Under the pieces are notes generated by a model. It ran no database searches and was not told the origin of the DNA. It saw only the letters and a list, made by a program, of their open reading frames with translations. From assembly GCF_000611675.1 (NCBI RefSeq), contig NZ_JATV01000006.1, positions 281,367 through 345,366 on the forward strand: a stretch of 64,000 nucleotides of DNA. The letters are read 5' to 3'. The position numbers and the translations under genes were made by a program. Positions within the stretch are counted from its first letter, which is position 1, and every line of letters starts with the position of its first letter. The stretch is from Flavobacterium succinicans LMG 10402 (GTDB lineage Bacteria > Bacteroidota > Bacteroidia > Flavobacteriales > Flavobacteriaceae). Shown here piece by piece: positions 35,737-45,517 of the stretch.

Positions 35737-36660
35737 CTACATTTCAGCTAATGTTTCGGCTAAAAATAAATTAGCCGCTCCCAACAAGGCCGCTTTTTCA
35801 TTATCGTTAGAAATGGCAATGCTCGGTTGTAACCCATGCGCTGCAAAAAGAGATTGTAATTCTGGTAAGAAGAAATCCTTTCCATCGGCAATTTTTCCGC
35901 CAAAAACTAGGGCCTCGGCCTGAAATTCTTGTACTAATGGAAGTAAGACTGCGGCCAAATCTTTGCCAAATTCTTGGAAAGCAGCAATGGCCAAAGCGTC
36001 ATTTCTAACTGCCAACTCATACAAATTCAAACCGTTTTGTACCGATTGGGACGCTTTGTTATTGTAGTTACGAAGCAATCCTCGGGCAGAAACATAATCT
36101 TCGGCCATCGTGTCTTTGTATGGAAGGTTGTAAATTTCGCCATCTTTGGGTACGCCCACAGCATGCAAGGCCACGTTGCCATGATCAATAAAGCAAGCGC
36201 CTAATCCGGTGCCAAGGGTAATGGCAATGACTTTTTTGTCCAAAAATGCTGGATTTTGGTACACCTCGCCAATCCCAAAACTATCGGCATCATTTTGAAA
36301 ATACACTGGATAATCTGCCGGCAATTCCATTTTTTCACGTATCGCCTTCTTGACATCTACTCCGTAAAATTTTTCGTATTTCGATTGGTCTTTAATCCAA
36401 CAAATCCCTTTTTCATAATCAAAAGGCCCTGGCATACAAAACGCCAATCCTTCAAGTTTTTGGACATCGGCTTTGGCAAAACAAGTATGAATTACTTTTT
36501 TCCAAAGGCTTAAAACCTCCTCTACTTCTTCATTCGAATCAAATGATTCTTTTACAATGGTGTTTGTATACACTGTTTTGGTCGTGGCATTGACCACAGC
36601 GGCTGTGATGTGGGATCCCCCAATATCTAAGGTGATTACATGTTTCATATCCGTATTCAT
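35737..36660 (-). CDS. ROK-family sugar kinase
   Basis: A 307-residue ROK protein (MKHVITLDIGGSHITAAVV as the phosphate-1 loop; CMPGPFDYEKGICWIKD; QNDADSFGIGEV; ITLGTGLGACFIDHG). The zinc-site motif CxCGxxGC of most ROK kinases is absent. No HTH is present, so it is a kinase rather than a NagC-type repressor. In this locus it probably phosphorylates GlcNAc or mannose released from N-glycans. It lies between GH18 and glycosylasparaginase. An alternative start is MKHVIT, 12 bases in. Substrate inferred. Confidence 0.82.
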   Translation of the reverse strand: MNTDMKHVITLDIGGSHITAAVVNATTKTVYTNTIVKESFDSNEEVEEVLSLWKKVIHTCFAKADVQKLEGLAFCMPGPFDYEKGICWIKDQSKYEKFYGVDVKKAIREKMELPADYPVYFQNDADSFGIGEVYQNPAFLDKKVIAITLGTGLGACFIDHGNVALHAVGVPKDGEIYNLPYKDTMAEDYVSARGLLRNYNNKASQSVQNGLNLYELAVRNDALAIAAFQEFGKDLAAVLLPLVQEFQAEALVFGGKIADGKDFFLPELQSLFAAHGLQPSIAISNDNEKAALLGAANLFLAETLAEM

Positions 36661-36787
36661 TCTCGTTTCTAAATTAATTTTATAAAACCAACGGACTTTA
36701 TGCCGTGACTACTTTATCGTTTACTGCTATCATCAATAGCTTTTTTTTTAAATTATTTAATTTGGGCGTTACCACAATTGCTTCTAT

Positions 36788-36918
36788 CAACGGATTGAAA
36801 TCCGTTGCTACAAAATTGCCGTTCCTAACCAACGGATTAAAATCCGTTGCTACAAAATTGCCGTTCCTACCCAACGGATTAAAATCCGTTGCTACAAGAT
36901 TGGCCGTTCCTCCGGAAC
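36788..36918. repeat. 42-base AACGGATT-AATCCGTT repeats, cluster II
   Basis: Three units (starts 36788, 36830, 36872; 42-base spacing) of CAACGGATTAAAATCCGTTG + CTACAAAATTGCCGTTCCTA. The final unit ends GTTCCTCCGGAAC, 6 bases before the end of the GH18 gene. It fills most of the 264-base gap between the ROK and GH18 genes. Confidence 0.88.
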
Positions 36919-36924
36919 TTTATC

Positions 36925-38019
36925 TTAGTTATTGCCTTTGGCTTGATGTATGGCCTCGAGCATTCCGTTTTGGGGTTCGTCTAAGACCAATTCCCAAAAC
37001 ATGATACCGCCCAATTTCTTATCCCTAGCATAGTGCGTTTTGGCTTTTACCGAGGCTAGATCGTCGCCTGTGGCAAATAATCCCTCGGTTGCATTGTACC
37101 AATAAGGCGCTTTGGCTTTGGCATCCCAAAAATATTTCCATCCTTTTTCAGCTGTGAATTCGGTGGTGTATTTTTTAAAATTTACTCCACTAGTCGGAAT
37201 CCCACTTTGATACAATCCGTTATTAATCGACTGGACTTGTTTCCAAACTCGGGTATAAAAAGCAGCGCCAATCACAATTTTGGCACTGGGAATTCCTAAA
37301 TTCAGTAAATAATCCACCGCATGATCCGTAGCTTCTTCTCCTTCAAAAGTGCGATGCAATGGCGTATGATGTCCTGTAACTTTTGAATATCCATTCACTA
37401 AATCATAGCTCATTACATTCACCCGATCCAGCAATGGCATGATTTTTTTCCACTCGACCGATTGATCCAAATAGGTTTGAAAACCTCCCGCAGCAAAACT
37501 CAGCTCGTTTTTTGGTCCTAAAGCCTTGCGGAGTTCTTGCACCAAAGCGGTAAAATTAGCTTTATCTGCTTTTTGATAAGTGTGCCCTGGAAATCCTTCG
37601 ATAGTGGGATATTCCCAATCCAAATCGAGACCATCAGTTTTGAAATACGCATTTACTTCTTTCACCGATTGAGCAAAAACAGCTCTTCCTTTCGGAGTCG
37701 AAAACACCTCCGAACAATCTGGACAACCACCCCAACCGCCCAAAGACAACATGACTTTGAGCTTGGGATGCTTGCTTTTTAAACTAACTAAATATTTTAT
37801 GGTAATCGAATCTCTGGCGTTGTCTACTTGTAGTTTGCCGTCTTTTAAGTGACAAAAACTAAAAATAATATGCGATAATTGGCCGACATTGTACTGGTTA
37901 ATTCCTTCCTTATCCCCTGTATAATAAGCAATAACATCCATTTGTGACTTTTTCTGAGCCAAAACAGAAAAGCTCATAAGAAGCAATAAAACACCTATTC
38001 TTTTTACTATATTTCTCAT
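36925..38019 (-). CDS. GH18 glycosidase (chitinase/endo-beta-N-acetylglucosaminidase type)
   Basis: A 364-residue protein from the ATG at 38019 with a signal peptide (GVLLLLMSFSVLAQ). The GH18 active site is DGLDLDWEYP with Asp132, Asp134 and catalytic Glu136. SLGGWGGCPD is the conserved SxGG motif with two nearby Cys. The last part MFWELVLDEPQNG matches the barrel end. GH18 enzymes act with substrate assistance from the N-acetyl group. In this locus it most likely cuts the GlcNAc-GlcNAc core of N-glycans, but the sequence is also close to chitinases, so chitin cannot be excluded. Confidence 0.85.
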   Translation of the reverse strand: MRNIVKRIGVLLLLMSFSVLAQKKSQMDVIAYYTGDKEGINQYNVGQLSHIIFSFCHLKDGKLQVDNARDSITIKYLVSLKSKHPKLKVMLSLGGWGGCPDCSEVFSTPKGRAVFAQSVKEVNAYFKTDGLDLDWEYPTIEGFPGHTYQKADKANFTALVQELRKALGPKNELSFAAGGFQTYLDQSVEWKKIMPLLDRVNVMSYDLVNGYSKVTGHHTPLHRTFEGEEATDHAVDYLLNLGIPSAKIVIGAAFYTRVWKQVQSINNGLYQSGIPTSGVNFKKYTTEFTAEKGWKYFWDAKAKAPYWYNATEGLFATGDDLASVKAKTHYARDKKLGGIMFWELVLDEPQNGMLEAIHQAKGNN

Positions 38020-38103
38020 AATCAATATTATTTTATTACAATTCTCTACAAAAAACACGAGCAATAAAGGGATAAAAAACAATCTTCCTAACGGCTGTTG
38101 CTA

Positions 38104-38351
38104 GCAACGGATGACTACTCCGTTGCTATACAATCAACCTCTCTTAACAACAAACTAAAAACACATTTTCTCAACAACAGATTGAAATCCGTTACCAAAA
38201 AATGAATCATTCTCAACAACGGATTAAAATCCGTTGCTACACGATGCGGTGTTCTTACCCAACGGATTAAAATCCGTTGCTACAAAATCTATCGTTCCTC
38301 CTAACAACGGATTAAAATCCGTTGCTACAAAATTGGCCGTTCCTCCGGAAC
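38104..38351. repeat. AACGGATT-AATCCGTT repeats, cluster III
   Basis: Five units, the first two degenerate (from 38104 and about 38165) and three good (38217, 38261, 38306), ending GTTCCTCCGGAAC seven bases before the GH125 stop codon. The last unit resembles the last unit of cluster II. It fills the 276-base gap upstream of the GH18 start. Confidence 0.88.
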
Positions 38352-38358
38352 TTTTTTA

Positions 38359-39825
38359 TTATATGTTTTTGTCTTTTAATAGATGAGGGTATTTAACGCT
38401 CACATCCATAATCAATTCGCCAAACAAGGTATTCGCCCATGCAAACCATTTTCGGGTAAATTGATGTACGTCGTCTTTATGAAACGATTCGTGCATGAAA
38501 CCGGTATCGGCATTGGATTTGATCAAATTGCTCAAACACGCTTTTACTTCGTTTTCATCAATACTCGTCAACGCTCGGAGAATGATGCTCATCGGCCAAA
38601 TGGTATCTTCGCCCGTGTGTGGTCCTCCTACTCCTTCGCCTGCTTTTCCTTTGTAGAAAAATGGATTATTATCTGAAAGGATAATTTTTCGGGTATTCAA
38701 ATACAGTTCGCTTTCTGGTTTGATAGCGCCCAAATACGGTAAAGAGATCAACGAAGGTACATTGGCATCATCCATCATGTGGAAACTACCATAACCATTC
38801 ACTTCAAAGGCAAGCACTTTTCCTAATTTAGGGTGATTCACAATACCGTGTTCTTCGAGTCCTTTGGTGACTTGCGCTTTCAATTCTTGCGCTTTGGTTG
38901 CCATTTCGGCATCTTTCAATCCAGGAGAAGAGAACATTTCTACTAAATTGCCTAATACTTCCACCGCAAACATATTACTCGGAATTAAGAATCCAAACAA
39001 AGTGCTATCATCACTAGGACGGAAGGTAGAAACAATCAGTCCACAAGGTTTTACGGGATATCCATATCCTGCCAAAGGCACGCCATCGGTCGCCCAAGCG
39101 GTATGACGTTGAAACGTATAAGGTCCTTTGTTTTCCCAACGTTGTTGTTCTTTGAACGTTTGTAATACTAAACGCATTGATTCTTTCCAATCTTTATCGA
39201 AAACGCTCAAATCGCCAGTTTGTTTCCAATATTGATACGCCAATCGGATTGGATAACACAAACTATCAATTTCCCATTTGCGCTCGTGAATACCGGGTTG
39301 CATCTTGGTCATGTCATTTTTCCATTCGCTCACTTCGTTGAAATCTTTATAAAAAGCATTGGCATAAGGATCCAACAAAATGCATTTGGTATGACGGTTG
39401 ATTACCCCTTGAATCAACAGTTTTAGCTTTTCATCTTCTTTGATAAAAGGCATATAAGGCCAAATTTGAGCGGTACTGTCGCGTAACCACATCGCATCAA
39501 TATCGCCAGTAATCACATATGTATCGGGTTTGCCATCGATCATTTCAAAATCAACCGTGGTATCTAAAGTATTCGGGAAACAGTTTTCGAATAACCAAGC
39601 CAATTCTGGATTAGCAATTTGTTTTTTCACTCGAACTATAGCGGCTTCAATGGCTTTACTGGTAAACTTTCTTTGTGCCAAAGGCGGACGTTGACTGATG
39701 AATTTCTTGTCTTTGGCTATATCAAAAATAGAATCAGAGTTCATGGCAAAAATTTGATTTTGCATGGCTAAAACTCCTGCGGTAAATAATCCCGAATTTC
39801 TAATAAATTTTCTACGTGATTGCAT
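38359..39825 (-). CDS. GH125 exo-alpha-1,6-mannosidase
   Basis: A 488-residue protein with Tat-like signal (MQSRRKFIRNSGLFTAGVLAMQNQIFA). The DUF1237/GH125 fold is shown by WLFENCFPNTLDTTVDF, DIDAMWLRDSTAQIWPYMPF and FHMMDDANVPSLISLPYLG, including the catalytic acid/base region of the (alpha/alpha)6 barrel. GH125 removes alpha-1,6-linked mannose with inversion and is typical of N-glycan and yeast-mannan loci. Gene end lies seven bases from repeat cluster III; its start is six bases after the GH92 stop, so the two are tightly coupled. Confidence 0.92.
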   Translation of the reverse strand: MQSRRKFIRNSGLFTAGVLAMQNQIFAMNSDSIFDIAKDKKFISQRPPLAQRKFTSKAIEAAIVRVKKQIANPELAWLFENCFPNTLDTTVDFEMIDGKPDTYVITGDIDAMWLRDSTAQIWPYMPFIKEDEKLKLLIQGVINRHTKCILLDPYANAFYKDFNEVSEWKNDMTKMQPGIHERKWEIDSLCYPIRLAYQYWKQTGDLSVFDKDWKESMRLVLQTFKEQQRWENKGPYTFQRHTAWATDGVPLAGYGYPVKPCGLIVSTFRPSDDSTLFGFLIPSNMFAVEVLGNLVEMFSSPGLKDAEMATKAQELKAQVTKGLEEHGIVNHPKLGKVLAFEVNGYGSFHMMDDANVPSLISLPYLGAIKPESELYLNTRKIILSDNNPFFYKGKAGEGVGGPHTGEDTIWPMSIILRALTSIDENEVKACLSNLIKSNADTGFMHESFHKDDVHQFTRKWFAWANTLFGELIMDVSVKYPHLLKDKNI

Positions 39826-39831
39826 ATCGTT

Positions 39832-42117
39832 TTATTTTTTGTTTAATGAATAAGAGTAAGGGAAACTAGCGGGAGTAGTTCCTCGTTTTTGGTCGGGAGT
39901 AGCCGTCATATTAAAATGCAGCGCTCCTCCTTTTAACAGATCAAAATGGTTGAGATAATTTTTATCATATTCCTTTTGGTCCCATTGCAAGGTTTTTACA
40001 TATTTGTTTTCATCTGAATTTTCAGGAGCACTGATGGTCAATACTTTGCCGTTTTCAAATTCAATAGAGGCTTTGTTGAACAATGGCGCTCCAAGCACAT
40101 ATTCGTCTGAACCCGGACAAACTGGGTAAAATCCTAAAGCGGAGAATACGTACCAAGCCGACGTTTGACCGTTATCTTCGTCGCCACAATACCCATCTGG
40201 CGTTGGTTTGTACATTCTGTTCATCACTTCACGAGACCAATATTGTGTTTTCCAAGGTTGTCCGCTGTAATTGTACAGATAAATCAAATGCTGAATCGGC
40301 TGATTGCCATGTGCATATTGTCCCATGTTCATGATTTGCATTTCACGAATTTCATGAATCACGGCTCCATAATAACTTTCGTCAAAAACTGGAGGTAAAT
40401 CAAAAACGGAGTCAAGTTTATCATTGAATTTTGTGGTGCCTCCCATTAAGTCGATCAAGCCCTGAATGTCATGAAATACACTCCAGCTGTAATGCCATCC
40501 ATTGCCTTCTGTAAACGCATCGCCCCATTTGAAAGGGTTGAAATTTTTAGGGAAAGAACCGTCTTTGTTACGACCACTCATCAAATTGATTTCGGGGTTG
40601 AATAATTTTTTATAATTCATCATGCGAGATTCAAACATTTTGATTTCAGATTTTGGACGGTTTAAAGCTTTGGCCAATTTCCAAATCGTAAAATCATCAT
40701 AAGCATACTCTAACGTTCTGGCCGCATTTTCATTGATTTTCACATCAAAAGGAACATAGCCAAGCGTGTTGTAGTACTTCACCCCTTTTCGTCCGGTAGC
40801 GTCTGGGCCTTCGTTGTTGGCTCCTTTTAGAAGCGCTTCATACAAGGTGTTGATGTCGTACCCTCGTAAACCTTTCAAGTACGCATCAGCCACTACAGAA
40901 GCAGAATTGTTCCCCACCATACAATCGCGGAAACCAGGGCTAGACCATTCTGGCAAAAATCCGCCTTCTTTGTAGGCATTGATCAATCCTTCTTGCATTT
41001 CTTTATTGATCGATGGGTAGACCAAATTCAACAAAGGATATAAGGCTCTAAACGTATCCCAAAATCCTGTTCCTGCAAACATATACCCCGATTGTACGGT
41101 ACCGTTAAAAGGACTGTAGTGTACAATGGCGTTGTTAGCGTCCATTTCATATTGTTTTTGAGGAAAAAGAACGGTGCGGTACAAACAAGAAAAAAACGTA
41201 TTTCTTTGCGTTTCATCTCCACCTTCAATTTTTACTTTTCCTAAAGTTGTGTTCCAAATGGCTTTAGAATCAGCTACTACTTTTTCGAAAGAATCGTTTT
41301 TTAATTCGCGAGACAAATTCAATTCAGCTTGTTCAAAACTGATAAAAGAAGACGCTACACGAACGTTTACTTTCTCTCCTTTTTGGGTTTTAAAACCTAC
41401 TACAGCTCCTGAATGATCGGCTTTCATTTCTAAAACATCTTTAACCAAGCCGCTTTTATTCCAAGTATGTTGGTAAGCAAAGGCTTTGTCAAATTGTAAA
41501 ACGAAATAGTTCTTAAAATTACTCGGTACGCCGCCACTATTGCGCGTGGTATACCCAATCACTTTGTTTTGTGAAGGAATGATTTTGATATAAGAACCTT
41601 TGTCAAAAGCATCAATCACAATAGAAGATTGGTCATTTTTGGGAAAGGTGATTTGAAAATGAGCCGCTCTTTCAGTGGCAGTCATTTCGGTAGTTACATC
41701 ATAATCGGCCAAATAGACACTGTAGTGATGGGGTTTCACGCTTTCGGCTTTATGACTAAACCAAGACGCACGTTCGTTTTCATTCACTACAATTTTACCC
41801 GTGGTAGGCATAATCGAAAATTGCCCATAATCGTTGATCCATGGCGAGGGTTGATGGGTTTGCTTGAACCCTCGAATTTTATCGGCATTGTACGAATACA
41901 TCCAGCCATCTCCCATTTTTCCGGTTTGAGGTGACCAAAAATTCATGCCCCAAGGTCGGGCGATTATAGGATAAGTATTTCCATTGGAAAGGGCATGAGT
42001 AGATTGTGTTCCCATTAATGGATTGACATGATCTACAGGATCTGCGCCCTTATTTTGGGCTATTGTCAAAAGGGAGGACCATAAAGTAAGGCTTAAAAAG
42101 ATTTTTTTGTAATTCAT
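39832..42117 (-). CDS. GH92 alpha-mannosidase (first)
   Basis: A 761-residue secreted enzyme (signal MNYKKIFLSLTLWSSLLTIAQ). GH92 motifs: VDHVNPLMGTQSTHALSNGNTYP near the start, WDTFRALYPLL, GNGWHYSWSVFHDI with the catalytic acid region (TEGNGWHYSW), and GYCGDEDNGQTSAWYVFSALG with the basic-site Asp pair. GH92 enzymes are calcium-dependent inverting exo-alpha-mannosidases acting on alpha-1,2, -1,3, -1,4 or -1,6 bonds; linkage cannot be read reliably. It shares only 30-40% visible similarity with the other GH92 here, which suggests different linkages. Confidence 0.93.
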   Translation of the reverse strand: MNYKKIFLSLTLWSSLLTIAQNKGADPVDHVNPLMGTQSTHALSNGNTYPIIARPWGMNFWSPQTGKMGDGWMYSYNADKIRGFKQTHQPSPWINDYGQFSIMPTTGKIVVNENERASWFSHKAESVKPHHYSVYLADYDVTTEMTATERAAHFQITFPKNDQSSIVIDAFDKGSYIKIIPSQNKVIGYTTRNSGGVPSNFKNYFVLQFDKAFAYQHTWNKSGLVKDVLEMKADHSGAVVGFKTQKGEKVNVRVASSFISFEQAELNLSRELKNDSFEKVVADSKAIWNTTLGKVKIEGGDETQRNTFFSCLYRTVLFPQKQYEMDANNAIVHYSPFNGTVQSGYMFAGTGFWDTFRALYPLLNLVYPSINKEMQEGLINAYKEGGFLPEWSSPGFRDCMVGNNSASVVADAYLKGLRGYDINTLYEALLKGANNEGPDATGRKGVKYYNTLGYVPFDVKINENAARTLEYAYDDFTIWKLAKALNRPKSEIKMFESRMMNYKKLFNPEINLMSGRNKDGSFPKNFNPFKWGDAFTEGNGWHYSWSVFHDIQGLIDLMGGTTKFNDKLDSVFDLPPVFDESYYGAVIHEIREMQIMNMGQYAHGNQPIQHLIYLYNYSGQPWKTQYWSREVMNRMYKPTPDGYCGDEDNGQTSAWYVFSALGFYPVCPGSDEYVLGAPLFNKASIEFENGKVLTISAPENSDENKYVKTLQWDQKEYDKNYLNHFDLLKGGALHFNMTATPDQKRGTTPASFPYSYSLNKK

Positions 42118-42174
42118 TGCTGCTATTTTATCAAGAACCTAAACCTGTTCCTGTGTTGTTAATGAGTCTCAATA

Positions 42175-43032
42175 TTATAGTGTGACTTTAATAAGAATTG
42201 GGGTATGATCAGACAATTGTGTCTGATTTAAGGTCTCGGCAAGTACCCCATATTTTTGAACATTCACCGAAGGGCTCACCATAAAATAATCAATCAGTAT
42301 ACGCTTTTCGAAAGGGATTTTGCCAAAATCATGAAACGTCCATTGCGGGCCATATACTACTTTTGCTTTGTTCTTTGCGTCAAACAAAGGTGTTCTGCTA
42401 TCGTTTTTCAATAAGGATTGAATAATGCTGGATTCAGGAGTTGCATTGAAATCACCCATCAAAATAACTGGAAAATTGCTGCTCAATTGGTCAATCTTGG
42501 TTTTAATCAATGCCACGCTTTCTTGACGAGCAACTTGGCCTTCATGATCGAAATGGGTGTTGATTACAAAAACTTTTTTACCCGATTTCTTGTCTTTCAA
42601 CTGTACCCAAGTAGCGATGCGTTCGCAAGCAGCATCCCAACCTTTGGATGGAAGTGTCGGAGTCTCGCTTAACCAAAAGTAACCTGATTGGAGCAATTGA
42701 AATTTGTTTTTATTGAAAAGAACAGGACTAAATTCACCTTTTACTTTCCCATCTTCTCGCCCTACTCCAATGGCTTCATACTCGGGAAATTCTTTTTTGA
42801 TGTCTGCTAATTGATGTGCTAAGACTTCTTGCAATCCCAAAACATCGACCTCGTTGTAACGAAGCATTTTCAAAGCATTGTCTTTCCGATTTTGCCAACT
42901 GTTGGCTCCGTCATTAGGATTATCATATCGAATATTGAAAGACATGATCGTATAATTAGACGTTTTGGCGTTTTGCGCATTTCCTAAAAAGAAGGCCAAA
43001 GCAAAACAAATACTACTGATTATTTTCTTCAT
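42175..43032 (-). CDS. Endonuclease/exonuclease/phosphatase-fold protein, secreted
   Basis: A 285-residue protein with signal peptide (MKKIISSICFALAFFLGNAQ). EEP fold marks: IMSFNIRYDNPNDG, VLGLQEVLAHQL with the metal Glu, INTHFDHEGQVARQES, VILMGDFNAT and LSDHTPILIKV with the catalytic Asp-His. Secreted EEP proteins of this type often lie in mannose-related glycan loci. A role as a sugar phosphodiesterase or phosphatase on phosphomannose would fit but is inference. It sits between the two GH92 genes on the same strand. Confidence 0.82.
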   Translation of the reverse strand: MKKIISSICFALAFFLGNAQNAKTSNYTIMSFNIRYDNPNDGANSWQNRKDNALKMLRYNEVDVLGLQEVLAHQLADIKKEFPEYEAIGVGREDGKVKGEFSPVLFNKNKFQLLQSGYFWLSETPTLPSKGWDAACERIATWVQLKDKKSGKKVFVINTHFDHEGQVARQESVALIKTKIDQLSSNFPVILMGDFNATPESSIIQSLLKNDSRTPLFDAKNKAKVVYGPQWTFHDFGKIPFEKRILIDYFMVSPSVNVQKYGVLAETLNQTQLSDHTPILIKVTL

Positions 43033-43109
43033 AATTTTCGAATTTAGTGTGGTGTCTCTATTTTTAAAAATCCTACCACAAATTGTGTGTGTTCAGCTTT
43101 AAAATTAAG

Positions 43110-43190
43110 TTTCAAAAAATGTAAACCATTAAGATATTAAGATCCATTAAGTCTTTATTCGCTCAATATCTTAATGACTATTTTTTATCA
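43110..43190. repeat. ACCATTAAG-type repeat in operon gap
   Basis: AACCATTAAGATATTAAGATCCATTAAG from about 43128, mirrored by ATATCTTAATGACT, in the 186-base gap between the EEP and second GH92 genes. Same word family as 33951-34700 and 24600-24665. Confidence 0.65.
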
Positions 43191-43218
43191 ACCTTCACCA
43201 TTCATGGTTGAACATTAT

Positions 43219-45489
43219 CTAAAGCGGTCTATCTGCTTTGGCTACCCCAAAAGTGGCAGAAGGTTGGCTACCCATAAACAATTTCAGTTCGCCACCTTTG
43301 GCAATCATTTCGTGCGTGAGGTATGATTTTGTGTACGGTTTTCCATTCCATTCTGCTTTTTGAATGTAAATATTCGTAGCCGAATTATTAATAGCATTCA
43401 TGGTAAAAGCTTTCCCTTTAGGATTTTGAATGGTGGCTGACTGTACCAAAGGACTACCCATAACATAAATTCCGTTTGAAGGATTAACACTGTAGAATCC
43501 CATAGAAGACATAATGTACCAAGCCGACATTTGTCCTACATCTTCATTCCCGCAAATTCCATCGGGTTTGGTGGTGTAAAATTTGTCAAAAACTTCACGA
43601 ACAATTTTGGCCGTTTTCCAAGGTTGTCCCACGTAAGCATATAGGTAAGGAATATGATGACTCGGTTCGTTTCCTTGAGCATATTGCCCAATCAAACCAG
43701 TAATATCTGGAGAAACTTCTTCACCTTCGAGTACTTCAGGAAGTTCGAACAATTGATCGAATTTTTTCAAAAATGGTGCTTCTCCACCAAACAAATCAAT
43801 CAAACCATACGGATCATGAGGCACCAACCAAGTGTATTGCCAAGCATTTCCTTCAACATAATCGTCTTTTCGGTGTGAAGAAGCCAAAGGATTAAATGGG
43901 GTTCTCCATTCGCCATTGGCTAATTTCCCTCTCATAAATCCTGTTTCTGGATCAAAATAGGCTTTGTACAATTGGGCTCTTTTTGAAAAATATTCATAAT
44001 CGGCTTGCTTATTCAACGCTTTAGCCATTTGAGCCACGCCCCAATCGTCAATAGCATATTCTAAAGCATTGGCTACGGATTCTAGTTGAGAATCGGCAGG
44101 AATGTATTGCAGTTTTTGTACATAATCCATTCCTGCTCTGGTTTGCATGGCCGTGGTTTTGATGGCTTCGTAGGCCAAATTCACATCATAATCACGGAAG
44201 CCTTTTAGATATGCATCCACAATTACAGCTATGGAGTGATTCCCATTCATACAATCGGTTTCATTTCCCATCAAATGCCAAACAGGCAAGCGACCTTGTT
44301 GTTTGTAAATGGCCAAAAAGGACTGAATGATATCATTAATTTTTTCAGGTTGCATGATGGTATACAAAGGATGCAACGCGCGGTAGGTATCCCACAACGA
44401 AAAAGTAGTGTAATTGGTAAAATTCTGTTTAGTATACACTTTTTTGTCTGTACCTAAATAATCGCCATTGGCATCATTAAAAATAGAAGGTGCAAACAAG
44501 GTGTGATACATGGCGGTATAAAACACTTTTTTGGTGTTCAAGTCGGCACTGATTTTTACTTTACTTAATTCTTTGTTCCAATGGGCATCGGCTTGTTGGA
44601 CCACTTTATTAAAGTCCCAATGCGGTGCTTCGGCTTTTAAATTATCTAAGGCATTGTCGTAGCTCACGGGTGAAATTCCAACTTTAACTAATACTTCTTT
44701 ATTTTTTAAAGAGGCAAAATCAATCACAGCTTTTACTCTTACGCCCTCCAATTCTGTTCCTGCTTTGGGTGTAACCGCATCGTACAACTCCATTTTACTG
44801 ATGGGTTGCGAAAAAGTCATGGCAAAATAAACTCTTTGATCCTTTGCCCATCCTTCGGAAAGTCGGTAACCAACAATGGTCGTTTCGTTAATTTTTTTGA
44901 CAAATGTTTTCATCGGTTTATCCCAGCCCACACCATCGGCTAAGTCCACCAAAACGTGCGCATCGTTGTTGGTAGGAAACGTATATTTATGAAATCCGAC
45001 GCGTTTCGTTGTAGAAAGTTCTGCCTTGATGTTGTATTTGTCCAAGACCACACTGTAGTATCCTGGCTTTACAACTTCTTTCTCATGAGAGAAAAAAGAA
45101 CCATAGCCGTTCATGTTTTCTTTGGTGATTTTGGTCAAAGGCACTTTTCCGGTAACAGGCAATACCAGAATATCATTCAAATCGCCAATTCCTGTTCCGC
45201 TTAAATGCTGATGCGTAAATCCAACAATGGTATTGCTTTGGTAATTGTAGCCACTGCACCAATCCCAACCTTCGAAAATATTCACAGGTCCTAATTGTAC
45301 AGCTCCCAAAGGTACATTGGCTCCCACAAAAACATGTCCATGACCTCCAGAACCAATATATGGATCTACAAATTGCGTTAGGCTTTGTTTTTTGGATAAC
45401 GGTTTACTTTGAGAAAATCCCAATTGAAAAACCAGCAACAAGGCCATCCCAACTATTCTACTCTTATTCTGTCCCTTAAACTTCCTCAT
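43219..45489 (-). CDS. GH92 alpha-mannosidase (second)
   Basis: A 756-residue secreted enzyme (signal VGMALLLVFQLGFSQ after a short basic N-terminus). Motifs: FVDPYIGSGGHGHVFVGANVPLGAVQLGP, WDTYRALHPLYTIMQPEK, DYVEGNAWQYTWLVPHDPYG with the acid Glu, and GICGNEDVGQMSAWYIMSSMG. It is closer to GH92 forms acting on alpha-1,2 and alpha-1,3 bonds by my memory of the GHVFVGA start, but this is not firm. It is 28 bases downstream of the GH2 stop. Confidence 0.93.
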   Translation of the reverse strand: MRKFKGQNKSRIVGMALLLVFQLGFSQSKPLSKKQSLTQFVDPYIGSGGHGHVFVGANVPLGAVQLGPVNIFEGWDWCSGYNYQSNTIVGFTHQHLSGTGIGDLNDILVLPVTGKVPLTKITKENMNGYGSFFSHEKEVVKPGYYSVVLDKYNIKAELSTTKRVGFHKYTFPTNNDAHVLVDLADGVGWDKPMKTFVKKINETTIVGYRLSEGWAKDQRVYFAMTFSQPISKMELYDAVTPKAGTELEGVRVKAVIDFASLKNKEVLVKVGISPVSYDNALDNLKAEAPHWDFNKVVQQADAHWNKELSKVKISADLNTKKVFYTAMYHTLFAPSIFNDANGDYLGTDKKVYTKQNFTNYTTFSLWDTYRALHPLYTIMQPEKINDIIQSFLAIYKQQGRLPVWHLMGNETDCMNGNHSIAVIVDAYLKGFRDYDVNLAYEAIKTTAMQTRAGMDYVQKLQYIPADSQLESVANALEYAIDDWGVAQMAKALNKQADYEYFSKRAQLYKAYFDPETGFMRGKLANGEWRTPFNPLASSHRKDDYVEGNAWQYTWLVPHDPYGLIDLFGGEAPFLKKFDQLFELPEVLEGEEVSPDITGLIGQYAQGNEPSHHIPYLYAYVGQPWKTAKIVREVFDKFYTTKPDGICGNEDVGQMSAWYIMSSMGFYSVNPSNGIYVMGSPLVQSATIQNPKGKAFTMNAINNSATNIYIQKAEWNGKPYTKSYLTHEMIAKGGELKLFMGSQPSATFGVAKADRPL

Positions 45490-45517
45490 AATCTTCCCTT
45501 TTTATTCCATTCTACTA

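Noticed and set aside
36705..37004. Plus-strand open frame with repeated NGLKSVATKLPF
   Set aside because: The repeats are the intergenic palindromic units read as protein, running on into the GH18 gene antisense. Not a gene.
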